From Halanaerobium saccharolyticum (GTDB taxonomy: Bacteria; Bacillota; Halanaerobiia; Halanaerobiales; Halanaerobiaceae): 64,000 nt of DNA. The DNA lies in NCBI RefSeq assembly GCF_003053565.1, contig NZ_QAXS01000012.1, forward strand, positions 1-64,000. The letters run 5' to 3'. Numbering within the stretch: position 1 is the stretch's first letter; each line of letters begins with the position of its first letter. The notes beneath the pieces were generated by a model. The model saw only the letters and a program-made list of their open reading frames with translations, ran no database searches and was not told the origin of the DNA. Shown here piece by piece: positions 36,445 to 46,860 of this stretch. Both the position numbers and the translations under genes were made by a program.

Positions 36445-37965
36445 ATGGCAAGCGTTAAAATATTTGATACAACACTAAGAGATGGTGAGCAGTCTCCGGG
36501 GGTCACTTTAATCCCGGAGGAAAAGCTGGCAATTGCCAAACAGCTGGCCAAGATGAAGGTCAATGTAATTGAAGCCGGCTTCCCGATTTCTTCAGATGGT
36601 GACTTTAATGCAGTTAAAATGGTTGCCGAAAATGTAAAGGGAGTTGAAGTTGCAGCTCTGGCCAGATGCCGGAAGAGTGATATCGACCGCGCCTGGGAGG
36701 CTGTAAAAGATGCAGAAAATCCGAGAATCCATATTTTTATCGCATCTTCACCAATTCACTTAGAATATAAACTGCAGATGTCAGAAGACGAAGTTTTAAA
36801 TAATGCAGTTGAGGCTGTTAAATATGCAGCTCAGTATACAGATAACATTGAGTTTTCAGCTGAAGATGCCTCCCGGACCGGCACTGATTTTCTGGCCCGA
36901 CTTTTTGAGGCAGTTATCGAGGCTGGAGCAAAGGTAATCAACATTCCGGATACAGTAGGTTATGCTGTCCCTTCAGAATTTGGGCAGCTGATCAAAGATA
37001 TCAGGGAAAAGACTCCCAATATCGAGCAGGCAGAAATCAGTGTTCACTGCCACAATGATCTGGGACTGGCAGTAGCCAATTCACTGGCAGCTATCGAAAA
37101 TGGGGCAACCCAGGTTGAGGTCTCAGTCAACGGGATTGGTGAGCGGGCAGGTAATGCAGCCTTAGAAGAAATTGTAATGGCTTTATATACCAGACAGGAT
37201 TATTATGACCTGGATATAACTCAGGACACAACTCAGATTGCCAGACTCTCTAAACTGGTTGCCAATTCTACCGGTATTTCTCTGCAGGCCAATAAGGCTA
37301 TTGTTGGTGCCAATGCTTTTGCCCATGAGGCAGGAATCCATCAGGATGGTGTGATTAAGGAAAGAACTACCTATGAGATTATGGATGCTAAAACCATCGG
37401 TCTCGACCACAACAAGCTGGTCTTAGGTAAGCACTCCGGCCGCCATGCCTTAAAAGATTTCTTAGAAAAATATGACTATGAGCTTGATGATGAGAGCTTT
37501 GAAGGCTTCTTTAAGCGCTTTAAAGACCTGGCAGATAAAAAGAAAAATGTGAGCAATGCAGATATTATTGCTCTTTTAGATAATGAGCTTTATGATTATG
37601 AGAAAATCTATGAGATGGAATATATCTCCGTTCTGACCGGTAAGGGCTTACTGCCCACAGCCACAGTCAGGCTCAAAAAAGAAGGCGAGATTATTCAGTC
37701 TGCAGCCTGTAATGGTGATGGCCCGGTAGATGCAATTTTCCAGACAATCAATGAGCTGACCGGGATTGACGATATTAAGCTGATGTCCTATAAGATTGAT
37801 GCTGTAACTGAAGGTAAGGATGCCCTGGGCGAGGCCTTTATTGCCGCCGAAATTGACGGCAAAATTTTCACCGGCCATTCTTCCCAGACAGATATTACCG
37901 AAGCCAGTGCAGCTGCCTATCTGGAAGCAATTAATAAATATCTTGTATATACAAAAAATAAATAA
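36445..37965 (+). CDS. leuA: 2-isopropylmalate synthase LeuA
   Basis: Condenses 2-oxoisovalerate with acetyl-CoA, first step of leucine synthesis; 506 aa. The catalytic TIM barrel has [16 protein letters not shown] and the metal ligands in [20 protein letters not shown], and [16 protein letters not shown] lies behind the barrel. The C-terminal LeuA dimer domain (about 360-500) is the leucine feedback site. It is distinct from cimA at 40892, which shares the barrel. Confidence 0.95.
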   Translation: MASVKIFDTTLRDGEQSPGVTLIPEEKLAIAKQLAKMKVNVIEAGFPISSDGDFNAVKMVAENVKGVEVAALARCRKSDIDRAWEAVKDAENPRIHIFIASSPIHLEYKLQMSEDEVLNNAVEAVKYAAQYTDNIEFSAEDASRTGTDFLARLFEAVIEAGAKVINIPDTVGYAVPSEFGQLIKDIREKTPNIEQAEISVHCHNDLGLAVANSLAAIENGATQVEVSVNGIGERAGNAALEEIVMALYTRQDYYDLDITQDTTQIARLSKLVANSTGISLQANKAIVGANAFAHEAGIHQDGVIKERTTYEIMDAKTIGLDHNKLVLGKHSGRHALKDFLEKYDYELDDESFEGFFKRFKDLADKKKNVSNADIIALLDNELYDYEKIYEMEYISVLTGKGLLPTATVRLKKEGEIIQSAACNGDGPVDAIFQTINELTGIDDIKLMSYKIDAVTEGKDALGEAFIAAEIDGKIFTGHSSQTDITEASAAAYLEAINKYLVYTKNK

Positions 37966-37970
37966 AATTA

Positions 37971-37998
37971 AAACAGCCTGAGTTAGCTCGGGCTGTTT
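37971..37998 (+). terminator. Internal hairpin between leuA and leuC
   Basis: AAACAGCCTGAG (37971-37982) pairs with CTCGGGCTGTTT (37987-37998) around a 4-base loop. Only a weak T-tract follows, so it is probably a partial terminator or processing site inside the operon. Confidence 0.65.
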
Positions 37999-38057
37999 AA
38001 GAATATTTTCAAAAAATCTATAATATTATAAGGAATTTAAGAGGAGTGATTAACTAA

Positions 38058-39323
38058 ATGGGAATGACAATGATCGAAAAGATCCTGGCTGCTCATTCTG
38101 ATCAGGATGAGTTAAAACCTGGAGATATAGTAAATGCCAGAGTTGATATGGTGCTCGGTAATGACATAACAACTCCAGTAGCTGTAAAGGAATTTGAGAA
38201 GATTGGTGTAGATAAAGTATTTGATAAGGATAGAATTGCAATTGTGCCTGATCATTTTACCCCGAATAAGGATATTAAAGCAGCAGAGCAGGTTAATATG
38301 ATCAGAAAGTTTGCCAAAAAGTATGAGATTACAAACTTTTTTGAAGTCGGTCAGATGGGAATCGAGCATGTTTTATTACCGGAAAAGGGTCTAACTCTGC
38401 CGGGAGAAATTATTATTGGTGCTGACTCTCACACCTGTACTTATGGTGCTTTAGGTGCTTTGGGAACAGGAGTTGGAAGTACTGATATGGCAGCAGCAAT
38501 GGCTACAGGTAAGGCCTGGTTTAAGGTTCCACCAACGATTAAAATTGTTTATACCGGTGAGCTCAAGCCCCATGTCAGCGGTAAGGATTTAATTTTATAT
38601 ACAATCGGTAAAATCGGTGTTGATGGAGCTCTATATAAGGCAATGGAATTTACCGGAGAGGCAATAGAAAATCTCTCTATGGACGGCAGAATGACAATGT
38701 CCAATATGGCAATTGAAGCTGGCGGAAAAGCCGGACTGATTGCAGCAGATGAGAAGACTGAAGCCTATCTTGCAGATAAGGCTCAGCGGGATTATACAGT
38801 GCTCAATGCAGATCCGGATGCAGAATACGAAGAGGTTATCGAAATTGATGTCAGTCAGATTTCACCTCAAATTGCTTTCCCAAGTCTGCCTGAGAACACT
38901 AAAGGCCTGGATGAAATTGATGAAAAAATTGAAATTCAGCAGGCAGTTATCGGTTCCTGTACCAATGGCCGTTTAGAAGATTTAAGAGCAGCGGCAGAGA
39001 TTTTAAAGGGACAGAAAGTCAATGAAAATGTGCGCTGTCTTGTTTTCCCCGGTACCCAGAAGATTTACAAACAGGCAATGAACGAAGGCCTTTTTGATAT
39101 CTTTATTGATGCTGGAGTAGCAGTTTCGACACCGACCTGTGGACCCTGCCTGGGTGGACATATGGGTATTTTAGCTGAAGGTGAAAGAGCCATTTCTACA
39201 ACCAACCGTAACTTTGTTGGCCGGATGGGCTCAACTAAAAGTGAAGTATATCTTGCCAGTCCAGCCGTAGCAGCAGCCTCGGCAATCAAAGGCTATATTG
39301 CCGGTCCAGAGGAGGTTAAATAA
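38058..39323 (+). CDS. leuC: 3-isopropylmalate dehydratase large subunit LeuC
   Basis: Aconitase-family 4Fe-4S subunit of 421 aa (short, archaeal/HacA-like type). [20 protein letters not shown] holds one cluster Cys, [16 protein letters not shown] and [13 protein letters not shown] the others. It works with LeuD. ATG 38058 follows GAGGAG; a second in-frame ATG lies at 38064. Confidence 0.95.
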   Translation: MGMTMIEKILAAHSDQDELKPGDIVNARVDMVLGNDITTPVAVKEFEKIGVDKVFDKDRIAIVPDHFTPNKDIKAAEQVNMIRKFAKKYEITNFFEVGQMGIEHVLLPEKGLTLPGEIIIGADSHTCTYGALGALGTGVGSTDMAAAMATGKAWFKVPPTIKIVYTGELKPHVSGKDLILYTIGKIGVDGALYKAMEFTGEAIENLSMDGRMTMSNMAIEAGGKAGLIAADEKTEAYLADKAQRDYTVLNADPDAEYEEVIEIDVSQISPQIAFPSLPENTKGLDEIDEKIEIQQAVIGSCTNGRLEDLRAAAEILKGQKVNENVRCLVFPGTQKIYKQAMNEGLFDIFIDAGVAVSTPTCGPCLGGHMGILAEGERAISTTNRNFVGRMGSTKSEVYLASPAVAAASAIKGYIAGPEEVK

Positions 39324-39814
39324 TGAAGTTAAAAGGAAAAGTATTTAAATATGGAGATAATGTAGATACAGATGTAATTATACCGGCCCGCTATCTTAAT
39401 TCCTCAGATCCTGAGAATTTAGCGGCCCACTGTATGGAAGATATAGACGCAGATTTTGCAGATGAGGTAAGTGAAGGTGATATTATTGTTGGTGGTAAAA
39501 ACTTTGGCTCCGGTTCTTCCCGTGAGCACGCACCACTGGCGATAAAATATGCCGGAGTTTCCTGTGTGGTAGCAGAAAGTTTTGCCCGCATCTTTTACCG
39601 CAACTCAATTAATATCGGGTTGCCGATTTTAGAATCCCCGGAAGCTGTCAGAGCAGCTGAAGCCGGAGATGAATTGGAAGTTGATATTGACAAGGGTGAG
39701 ATTAAAAACTTACGCACCGGTGAAAGCTATCAGGCAGAGCCTTTTCCTCCTTTTATGCAGGAGATCATTAAAGACGGTGGCCTGATCGAGCATGTTAAAA
39801 AGGAGCTGGTATAG
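39323..39814 (+). CDS. leuD: 3-isopropylmalate dehydratase small subunit LeuD
   Basis: Small subunit of 163 aa matching the short LeuC type. [17 protein letters not shown] and [19 protein letters not shown] are the swivel-domain signatures. Its ATG overlaps the leuC stop by one base (TAATG), so translation is coupled. Confidence 0.95.
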   Translation: MKLKGKVFKYGDNVDTDVIIPARYLNSSDPENLAAHCMEDIDADFADEVSEGDIIVGGKNFGSGSSREHAPLAIKYAGVSCVVAESFARIFYRNSINIGLPILESPEAVRAAEAGDELEVDIDKGEIKNLRTGESYQAEPFPPFMQEIIKDGGLIEHVKKELV

Positions 39815-40882
39815 ATGTCAAATATAGCATATATACCGGGAGATGGAATCGGAGAAGAGGTAACCAGTCAGGGAATTAAGGTTTTAGAATACCTCGATGG
39901 TGCCTATAACCTGGGACTTAAATTTGAAAAGTTTGACCTCGGTGCAGAAAGATATCTAAAAACAGGTGATATTCTGCCGGCTGATGTTTTAAATAAGCTC
40001 GAAACCTTTGATTCAATTTATCTCGGGGCTGTTGGTGACCCCAGAGTTGAGCCCGGTGTTTTAGAGAAGGGAATTTTACTCAAGCTCCGCTTTTACTTTG
40101 ACCAATATGTAAATTTACGTCCAATTAAATTATATAAAGAAGAATTCTCTCCACTTAAAGGTAAGGGAATTAAGGATATTGACTTTACTGTAGTCAGAGA
40201 AAATACTGAGGGTATTTATGCCGGTATCGGCGGCTTCTTAAAGAAGGATACCCCGGATGAAGTAGCAACTCAGGAGATGATTAATACCCGTAAAGGTGTG
40301 GACAGGGTAATTAAATATGCCTTTGAATATGCGCAGAAATTTGGCAGAGAGCCTAAACTTACTGTCTGTGATAAGAGCAATGTTTTAACCTATGCTCACA
40401 ACTTATGGCAGCGCTCCTTTAAAGAAATGGGTAAAAATTATCCTGATGTAGAGCAGAATCACTTTTTGGTTGATGCGATTACAATGAAGATGGTTCGCAA
40501 TCCGGAAATTTTTGATGTGATTGTAACCTGCAACATCTTTGGTGATATTATTACTGACCTTGGTGCAGAAATTCAGGGTGGAATGGGAATGGCTGTTTCT
40601 GGTAATATTAATCCGGAGAGTATTTCAATGTTTGAACCTGTTCACGGAAGTGCACCTGATATCGCCGGGCAGAATATAGCTAATCCGCTGGCAGCTGTTT
40701 TAGCAGCCGGAATGATGCTGAGAGAGCTCGGTTATGGCAATCTGACACCAAAGGTAGAAGAGGCTGTTAAAGATGCTTTAGAGAATAATATGGTAACTGC
40801 CGATCAGGGTGGAGACTTAAGTACAGATGAAGTTGGGGATTATCTGGTTCAAAATCTCAAAAGCAAAGAGGAAGGTGAGTAG
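39815..40882 (+). CDS. leuB: 3-isopropylmalate dehydrogenase LeuB
   Basis: NAD-dependent beta-decarboxylating dehydrogenase of 355 aa. YIPGDGIGEEV is the N-terminal motif, TVVRENTEGIYAGIGGF the substrate loop, and NIFGDIITDLGAEIQGGMGM the metal-binding signature. The related isocitrate and tartrate dehydrogenases share these motifs; the leu operon settles the role. It starts right after the leuD stop. Confidence 0.93.
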   Translation: MSNIAYIPGDGIGEEVTSQGIKVLEYLDGAYNLGLKFEKFDLGAERYLKTGDILPADVLNKLETFDSIYLGAVGDPRVEPGVLEKGILLKLRFYFDQYVNLRPIKLYKEEFSPLKGKGIKDIDFTVVRENTEGIYAGIGGFLKKDTPDEVATQEMINTRKGVDRVIKYAFEYAQKFGREPKLTVCDKSNVLTYAHNLWQRSFKEMGKNYPDVEQNHFLVDAITMKMVRNPEIFDVIVTCNIFGDIITDLGAEIQGGMGMAVSGNINPESISMFEPVHGSAPDIAGQNIANPLAAVLAAGMMLRELGYGNLTPKVEEAVKDALENNMVTADQGGDLSTDEVGDYLVQNLKSKEEGE

Positions 40883-40891
40883 TGATGACTT

Positions 40892-42466
40892 GTGGGATTA
40901 ACAATTTATGATACGACTTTAAGAGATGGTTCACAGGGAGAAGGAATTTCTTTATCACTCGATGATAAGCTGAGAATCACCAGACAGTTAGACCGTTTTG
41001 GTATTGATTTTATTGAAGGCGGCTGGCCGGGATCCAATCCCAAAGATGAAGCTTATTTTAGGGAAGTTCAGAATATGGACTTAGATCACGCTGAGATAAC
41101 CGCCTTCAGCTCAACCAGAAGGGCAAATGTAAAAGCTGCCGAAGATCCAAATATTTTAAAACTGGTTGAGGCCGGGGTTAACTATGTGACGATTTTTGCT
41201 AAAAGTTGGGATCTGCATGTTACAGATGCCCTGCAGATTCCTCTGGCAGAAAATATAGAGATGATCAAAGATACAGTTTCATTTTTAAAATCAGAGGGTT
41301 TAAATGTTTTCTTTGATGCCGAGCATTTCTTTGATGGCTATGTGGCCAATCCAGATTATGCTTTAAAAACATTAAAGGCAGCTGCTGAGGCTGGAGCTGA
41401 ACTCTTGATTTTATGTGATACCAATGGTGGGATGCTTCCTTCTCAGGTAACAAAAATTGTGCAGGAGGTTAAAGCAGAGTGTGAAACTCCGCTTGGTATC
41501 CATGCTCATAATGACGGCAATCTGGCTGTAGCCAATTCGCTGGCTGCCTACGAAGAAGGAGCGGTTCAGGTACAGGGTACAGTTGGCGGCCTGGGTGAGC
41601 GCTGTGGTAATGCAGATCTATGCAGTGTAATCCCTGCTCTGCAGTTAAAGTACGGAGAAAAGGTTGTTTCAGACCAGCAGCTCAAACAGTTAAAACCACT
41701 CTATTTCTTTGTTACTGAAACTGCCAACTTAATTCCAATCAATAATAAGCCCTATGTAGGTAAAAGTGCCTTTACTCATAAGGGTGGGATCCACGTCAGT
41801 GCTGTTCGGAAAAATCCGCATACCTACGAGCATATTGAGCCGGAGCTGGTTGGTAATGAGCGCCGGGTGCTGGTCTCAGAGCTGGCAGGTAAGTCCAATC
41901 TCCGCTATAAATTAAAGGAAATTGGCTTTAATCTGGAAGACTTCTCTGATCAGATGATTAAAAAGCTGATCAAAAAAGTTAAAACTCTGGAAAATCAGGG
42001 CTACCAGTTTGAAGGAGCAGAGGCTTCTCTGATTCTTTTAGCTTTCAGAGAATTTAAAGATTACAGGTCTTTCTTTAAAATCGAGGATTTCAGAACCAAC
42101 AGTGTGAACAGGGAAAATGAAACCTACTCGGAGGCGGTTGTGAAAATGACAGTCAATGGAGAAAAGGTTCATATTGCTGCTGATGGTGATGGTCCGGTTA
42201 ATGCCCTGGATAACTGTTTTAGGAAGGCTTTAGTTTCCTTTTATCCAGAAATAACTGAAACCAAATTGATTGACTACAAAGTTAGGGTGCTGAACGGTAA
42301 TGATGGTACAGCAGCCAAGGTAAGGGTTTTAATTGAGACTGCTGACCTCGAAAAATCCTGGACAACTGTTGGGGTTTCAACCAATATTATTCAGGCTTCC
42401 TGGGATGCATTGCTGGATAGTATAGAATACTGGCTCTTAATTGAAGCTGGAATCAGCATCAACTAA
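40892..42466 (+). CDS. cimA: (R)-citramalate synthase CimA
   Basis: Condenses pyruvate with acetyl-CoA to citramalate, the entry to threonine-independent isoleucine synthesis; LeuC/D and LeuB then carry it to 2-oxobutyrate. It has 524 aa, with YDTTLRDGSQGEGISLSLDD, the metal motif [20 protein letters not shown], and a C-terminal LeuA-type regulatory domain (isoleucine feedback in the family). The GTG at 40892 is the only sound start because an in-frame stop lies at 40886-40888. The ribosome site AGGTGA is rather far (13 bases), so translation may depend on coupling. Confidence 0.93.
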   Translation: MGLTIYDTTLRDGSQGEGISLSLDDKLRITRQLDRFGIDFIEGGWPGSNPKDEAYFREVQNMDLDHAEITAFSSTRRANVKAAEDPNILKLVEAGVNYVTIFAKSWDLHVTDALQIPLAENIEMIKDTVSFLKSEGLNVFFDAEHFFDGYVANPDYALKTLKAAAEAGAELLILCDTNGGMLPSQVTKIVQEVKAECETPLGIHAHNDGNLAVANSLAAYEEGAVQVQGTVGGLGERCGNADLCSVIPALQLKYGEKVVSDQQLKQLKPLYFFVTETANLIPINNKPYVGKSAFTHKGGIHVSAVRKNPHTYEHIEPELVGNERRVLVSELAGKSNLRYKLKEIGFNLEDFSDQMIKKLIKKVKTLENQGYQFEGAEASLILLAFREFKDYRSFFKIEDFRTNSVNRENETYSEAVVKMTVNGEKVHIAADGDGPVNALDNCFRKALVSFYPEITETKLIDYKVRVLNGNDGTAAKVRVLIETADLEKSWTTVGVSTNIIQASWDALLDSIEYWLLIEAGISIN

Positions 42467-42493
42467 GAAAATAAAATTAAAATATTTAAAGTG

Positions 42494-42526
42494 ACAGCTG
42501 TGGAGTAATTTCTGCAGCTGTTTTTA
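42494..42526 (+). terminator. Operon terminator after cimA
   Basis: ACAGCTG (42494-42500) pairs with CAGCTGT (42515-42521), followed by TTTTTAT. The rest of the gap to 42753 is very AT-rich. It holds an 8-base inverted pair TTATTCAC (42543) and GTGAATAA (42654), and a TATAAT at 42699 without a clear -35. Confidence 0.8.
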
Positions 42527-42753
42527 TATTTATATTGTGTTTTTATTCACTAATAAAATAGTTATTAATATACATTTATTAACAATTATATAAATATTAT
42601 TTTGAATTATAAGAAAATAATTACAAAAATATGCAGGAAATTTAATTTTTATCGTGAATAATAGAATTATCAGTAAAATTATTAACATTTTATATAAATA
42701 TAATAAAAAAATGGAAATTAATATAGATAAGAAATAAGGAAGGAGGTAAAATA

Positions 42754-44418
42754 ATGCAGATATTTTGTGAATATTTATACAATAAATACAGCTTTTCTCC
42801 TCAAACTAAGCTTAAAATCAAGCAAAAAAGAGAAACTGAAGGAATTAAAGCTTTAATTGATTATCTCAGGGAGGAAAAACTGCTTACTGAAGATCAACTG
42901 CTGCAGGCAGTAGCAGCCTATTTTGAAATTGATTTATTTAGGCATTCCAAAATTAAAGCAGCAAAAAATTTAAAGCTGCAGCTCGATATCTCGCAGGTAG
43001 AAAAATACAGTTTGATTCTGCTGGCAGAAGCTGAGGATGAATATTTATTTGGGACTCTCTATCCTCCGGATTTATTTTTGGAAGAAAAACTGAAATTCAA
43101 ATTCAAAGATAAGATTAAATTTTATCTGATGTCTGAAGCTGAATTTAACGAAGCAAAGAATTTAATTTACAGCAACTATTTTCAGCTGGATCAGCAGGAA
43201 CTGCTGAGTGAACTCGGAGATTTTAAAAAAATTGACAGCAGAGACATAGACAGCTTAAAAAATATAGTAGAAGATGCACCGGTGGTTAAGCTTTTAAACA
43301 AAATCTTAACTGAGGCAATTTCTTTAAAGGCCAGTGATATTCACCTGGAAAAAAAGAAAAATTACTTTAAAGTCAGGTACAGAATTGATGGAATTTTAAA
43401 AAGTTATTATAATTTGCCGGCAGAAATAGCTGCAGCGGTAATTTCCCGGATTAAAATCATTTCGGCAATGGATATTACAGTCCGCCATCTACCTCAGGAT
43501 GGCAAAATGGAATTTGAATTTCAAAACTCAAATTATGATATTCGAACTTCGGTAATTCCCACTATTTACGGGGAAAAAGCTGTTTTAAGGCTTTTATTAA
43601 GAAACGACCGACTCTTAAAAGTTGAGGAATTAAATTTCAGCAGTTATAACTTAAATAGATTTGAAAAAATTTTCAATTATAATTCTGGTATAATTCTGCT
43701 CTCAGGTCCTACTGGAAGCGGAAAAACTACAACCTTATTTTCAATTTTAAACAGGCTGGCTGCAGATAAAAATAACATTATAACTGTTGAAAATCCGGTT
43801 GAATATAGGCTGGAACTATTAAATCAGATAGAGATAAATGAGGCACAGGGACTCAACTTTCCGGTTGTTTTAAGGTCTATTTTAAGACAGGACCCGGATA
43901 TTATAATGATCGGAGAAATTAGAGATAAAGAAACTGCAGAAATAGCAGTTAGAGCGGCAGTAACCGGCCATCTTGTTTTAAGCACCATTCATACTATTGA
44001 CAGTATATCTGCCGTCAGCAGACTACTTGATATGGGGATTGCCCCTTATTTAATCAGCAGTACTCTCAATGCAGTTGTAGCTCAGAGATTGCTGCGAAAG
44101 TTATGCCCTGAATGCCGGAAGAAAAGAAAACTGAAAGCAGAAGAGAAAAATCTGCTCAGTGAGCAAAAATCTAAATTTTTTTACCAGGCAGCAGGCTGCG
44201 AAAAATGTAATGATGGTTACCGGGGCAGAACAGCAGCGGTAGAGGTTTTACTAATCAACGCAAAACTGAGGCAGCTGATCAGCCAGCAGGCAGACTATGA
44301 GCTGCTAAAAAGCGAAGCAGAGGCTTCAGGGATGCTGAGTCTGGCAGATGCCGCTTTTGAAAAATTGAAAAAAGGAATTACAACCCGGGAAGAAATTCTG
44401 AGGGTTATTGAACTGTAG
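42754..44418 (+). CDS. GspE/PilB-type assembly ATPase of the second locus
   Basis: Secretion or pilus assembly ATPase of 554 aa. Asp box ASDIHLEKKKNYFKVRYRID, Walker A GPTGSGKTTT (near residue 320), Walker B IIMIGEIRD, His box LVLSTIHTID, and zinc tetracysteine (CPEC and CEKC) are all present, so it should be active. The N-terminus has only one weak MshEN-like half (LREEKLLTEDQLLQAVAAYF) and no KLG-type motif, so c-di-GMP binding seen in the first PilB is probably lost. No PilT partner is present in this locus. Confidence 0.92.
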   Translation: MQIFCEYLYNKYSFSPQTKLKIKQKRETEGIKALIDYLREEKLLTEDQLLQAVAAYFEIDLFRHSKIKAAKNLKLQLDISQVEKYSLILLAEAEDEYLFGTLYPPDLFLEEKLKFKFKDKIKFYLMSEAEFNEAKNLIYSNYFQLDQQELLSELGDFKKIDSRDIDSLKNIVEDAPVVKLLNKILTEAISLKASDIHLEKKKNYFKVRYRIDGILKSYYNLPAEIAAAVISRIKIISAMDITVRHLPQDGKMEFEFQNSNYDIRTSVIPTIYGEKAVLRLLLRNDRLLKVEELNFSSYNLNRFEKIFNYNSGIILLSGPTGSGKTTTLFSILNRLAADKNNIITVENPVEYRLELLNQIEINEAQGLNFPVVLRSILRQDPDIIMIGEIRDKETAEIAVRAAVTGHLVLSTIHTIDSISAVSRLLDMGIAPYLISSTLNAVVAQRLLRKLCPECRKKRKLKAEEKNLLSEQKSKFFYQAAGCEKCNDGYRGRTAAVEVLLINAKLRQLISQQADYELLKSEAEASGMLSLADAAFEKLKKGITTREEILRVIEL

Positions 44419-44439
44419 TCCTGATGGGGGGAGATTTCA

Positions 44440-45474
44440 ATTAATTTTAAGAAAAAATTTGACCTAAAGTTTTTTGCAGCTCAGCTGCGGGTTATGCTGG
44501 AGTCAGGTCTGAATTTAAACAGGGCCTTAATGATCATCTCCAGACAGACAAATAACAGGCAGCAGGTAGAAATTTATAATGAGCTGCTAAAAAATATTGA
44601 ATCCGGCCTGAGCCTGGCAGAGGCAATGGAAGAAGATGAGGTTTTTCCAGATCTTTTTACAGCAGTAGTTAAAGCAGGAGAGAAAAGCGGCAGTCTGGTT
44701 GAGGTTTTAAAAAGCCTGGAAAATTACTACAGCAGCAGAGAGAAATTAAAAAAAGATATAAAAAAGGCTGCTTTTTATCCCCTGACAGTGATCACAGCTG
44801 TATTTATAGCAGCAGCCTTTATTTTTAAATTTATTCTGCCCGTATTTATTGATTTGTTTGCTGAATTTAGTGGTGAGCTGCCTTTAATTACAGTTCTTTT
44901 TCTACAGCTGAGTCAGCTATTTAATAATTATTTTATTGTAATCTTAATTTTCCTAATATTATTAATAACAGCTTTTGTATATTTATTTAAAAGTCAGGAA
45001 AGAAGAGATTTAAAAAGCAGTTTTCTGCTTCAAACCCCACTTTTATCTATTATTTATCGGGATTTAATTTTAACTCAGATAGCTACTTACTTAGCTCTGC
45101 TTTTAAAAAGTGGTTTAAAATTAATTTCTGCTCTTGAACTTTTAAAAAATATAATCAGTGATTATCAGTATCAAAATTTCATTGAGCAGACAACTTTAAA
45201 TATTTCAAAGGGAGCCTCTTTAACAGATTGTTTTGGAGATAGTAAATATATTCCCGATGTATTCTATTATCTTTTAATGACTGGAGAAGAGACAGCCCAG
45301 ATGGAGAACATGTTAGAAAGAGCAGGTGATTATTATTACCAAAAATTAAGTGAAGAAATTGCCAGAATGCTGCAGTATTTAGAGCCTTTATTAATAACAT
45401 TAACTGCAATTTTTGTTGCTTTACTTGCTGCAGCAGTAATGATGCCGATGTTTCAGATCTATTTAATCATCTAA
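44440..45474 (+). CDS. GspF/PilC-type platform protein with probable ATT start
   Basis: Inner-membrane platform protein of 344 aa with two T2SSF domains. The first conserved helix FFAAQLRVMLESGLNLNRAL aligns with FAQRLSVLIAAGIPLVRSL of the full-length PilC. The first ATG (44494) falls in the middle of that helix, while the frame stays open back to a stop at 44422. GGGGGGAG (44426-44433) sits six bases before an ATT at 44440, giving INFKKKFDLKFFAAQL, the likely real N-terminus. The N-terminal cytoplasmic domain of PilC (about 60 residues) is absent. Confidence 0.8.
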   Translation: MNFKKKFDLKFFAAQLRVMLESGLNLNRALMIISRQTNNRQQVEIYNELLKNIESGLSLAEAMEEDEVFPDLFTAVVKAGEKSGSLVEVLKSLENYYSSREKLKKDIKKAAFYPLTVITAVFIAAAFIFKFILPVFIDLFAEFSGELPLITVLFLQLSQLFNNYFIVILIFLILLITAFVYLFKSQERRDLKSSFLLQTPLLSIIYRDLILTQIATYLALLLKSGLKLISALELLKNIISDYQYQNFIEQTTLNISKGASLTDCFGDSKYIPDVFYYLLMTGEETAQMENMLERAGDYYYQKLSEEIARMLQYLEPLLITLTAIFVALLAAAVMMPMFQIYLII

Positions 45475-45547
45475 TTAGACTGATGTTAATTGTGAGCCAG
45501 AAATAGTTTCAACCTAATGGAAACCAATGAAAGAAAGGAATTTATTA

Positions 45548-45973
45548 ATGAAAATTAATTTTAAAGAGATAAATCCGGCCAAAAAAGAAGAGGGTTTTAC
45601 TCTGATCGAGTTACTAATTGTGATTGTGGTGCTGGGAATTCTAATGACAATGGCGGTGCCGGCTTTAAGTGGAGTAAAAAACAAGGCAGACACAGCAGTT
45701 GCCAAAGCAGATCTGCATAATATTATGCACAGCCTCGAGATGTATTATCTGGACCATGGAGAATATCCAGAGGAGATTACAAAGACTGATCTGAGTGCAG
45801 TCAGCAGCGAATTAAGTGATTTAAGTATTAAAAATCAAGCTTCAGATTACAGCTATCAGAGTGATGCTGAAAAATATCTAATAATTTATGAGGCTGCTTC
45901 AGATGAATTCTATTATATTTCAACTGCAGAATCATCTTTAACTGGTCCTGATTCCACTGAACCGACATTTTAG
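45548..45973 (+). CDS. GspG-like major pseudopilin
   Basis: Prepilin of 141 aa with a 15-residue leader ending EEG and FTLIELLIVIVVLGILMTMA (Glu at position 5). The GspG-type continuation is AVPALSGVKNKADTAVAKAD, and LEMYYLDHGEYP matches the GspG pattern (LDNGxYP). I use ATG 45548 with AAAGG nine bases upstream; ATG 45527 is open but holds that site. Confidence 0.87.
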   Translation: MKINFKEINPAKKEEGFTLIELLIVIVVLGILMTMAVPALSGVKNKADTAVAKADLHNIMHSLEMYYLDHGEYPEEITKTDLSAVSSELSDLSIKNQASDYSYQSDAEKYLIIYEAASDEFYYISTAESSLTGPDSTEPTF

Positions 45974-45977
45974 TTAA

Positions 45978-46460
45978 ATGAAAGTTGAAGCGGGCTTTAC
46001 TTTAATTGAAGTTCTACTGGTAATTACAGTAATGGGGATTTTATTTACAGTCAGCTATCAGCCGCAGCTTAAAGATGAGTTTAAGATTGAGCAGGAAATA
46101 GAAAGCCTGGCAGCTGATCTCCGCTGGGCCAGAAATAAGGCCATTCTTGACAATCAGACCTATATCTTTAGGATTTATACGATCAAAGAAAGTGCTGATG
46201 CAACTAAAATCCCCTATTATCTCTATGTTAAAGAAGATGGCAGTAAGATTATTAAGAAAAAAGGATATTATTCTGCCGGTTTAATCCTTTATAAAACTTT
46301 AAGCTTTAAAGTTGTAGAAGGAGATTACTATGAGTGGATCAGGTTTAATAATACTGCTACCGCAAGAGGAGGAACAGTCGCCCTGGCTGAGGCAAAAAGC
46401 GGGGCCCAAAAATATTCAATTACAGTCAATCAATTAGGGAGGGTTAGAATTGAAAAATAA
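45978..46460 (+). CDS. GspH-like minor pseudopilin
   Basis: Prepilin of 160 aa with a 5-residue leader MKVEAG, then FTLIEVLLVITVMGILFTVS. IESLAADLRWARNKAILDN is the characteristic GspH/FimT helix block. The soluble part is beta-rich. It starts 4 bases after the GspG-like gene, the same order as in type II secretion operons. Confidence 0.87.
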   Translation: MKVEAGFTLIEVLLVITVMGILFTVSYQPQLKDEFKIEQEIESLAADLRWARNKAILDNQTYIFRIYTIKESADATKIPYYLYVKEDGSKIIKKKGYYSAGLILYKTLSFKVVEGDYYEWIRFNNTATARGGTVALAEAKSGAQKYSITVNQLGRVRIEK

Positions 46461-46860
46461 TGCCGGCTTTTCACTACTGGAAGTCATAATCACAATTTCA
46501 CTGGCAGGAGCTGTACTGGCAGTGATGAGCAGAACAATTAAAACAGGTCTGGAAGTCCATACTTTTCTGGCAGATAAAAATGCAGCGGTAAACTGGACAG
46601 AATCAGTTTTAGAGGCCTATAAAAATAGAGATCTGTTGACTGAAGGAGTTGAAGACAGCAGCAGTGAATTTATCAGGAATTTAGAAGTTTTAGAAAAAGA
46701 ATCTCTACCCAGAGATTATGAGATGACAAGAGTGGAGGTGATTCCATTTGAAAAAGACGGGGTAAAATATGACGGCTTATATAAATTAAAAGTTGAAGTT
46801 GATTTTAAATGCAGAAATAAGGAGCATCAAAATGAAGTTCTCAGCCTGCTTGAGAAATAA
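46450..46860 (+). CDS. GspI-like minor pseudopilin
   Basis: Prepilin of 136 aa starting at TTG with GGGAGG upstream. Leader MKNNAG then FSLLEVIITISLAGAVLAVM, followed by a helix with NWTESVLEAYKN in the place of the GspI MAxxLAExxL block. It overlaps the GspH-like gene by 11 bases. Assigned by order G-H-I-J. Confidence 0.82.
   Translation: MKNNAGFSLLEVIITISLAGAVLAVMSRTIKTGLEVHTFLADKNAAVNWTESVLEAYKNRDLLTEGVEDSSSEFIRNLEVLEKESLPRDYEMTRVEVIPFEKDGVKYDGLYKLKVEVDFKCRNKEHQNEVLSLLEK

Noticed and set aside
40885-40911. ATG at 40885 as the cimA start
   Set aside because: It is in another frame and meets a stop after 8 codons; the CimA frame begins at GTG 40892.
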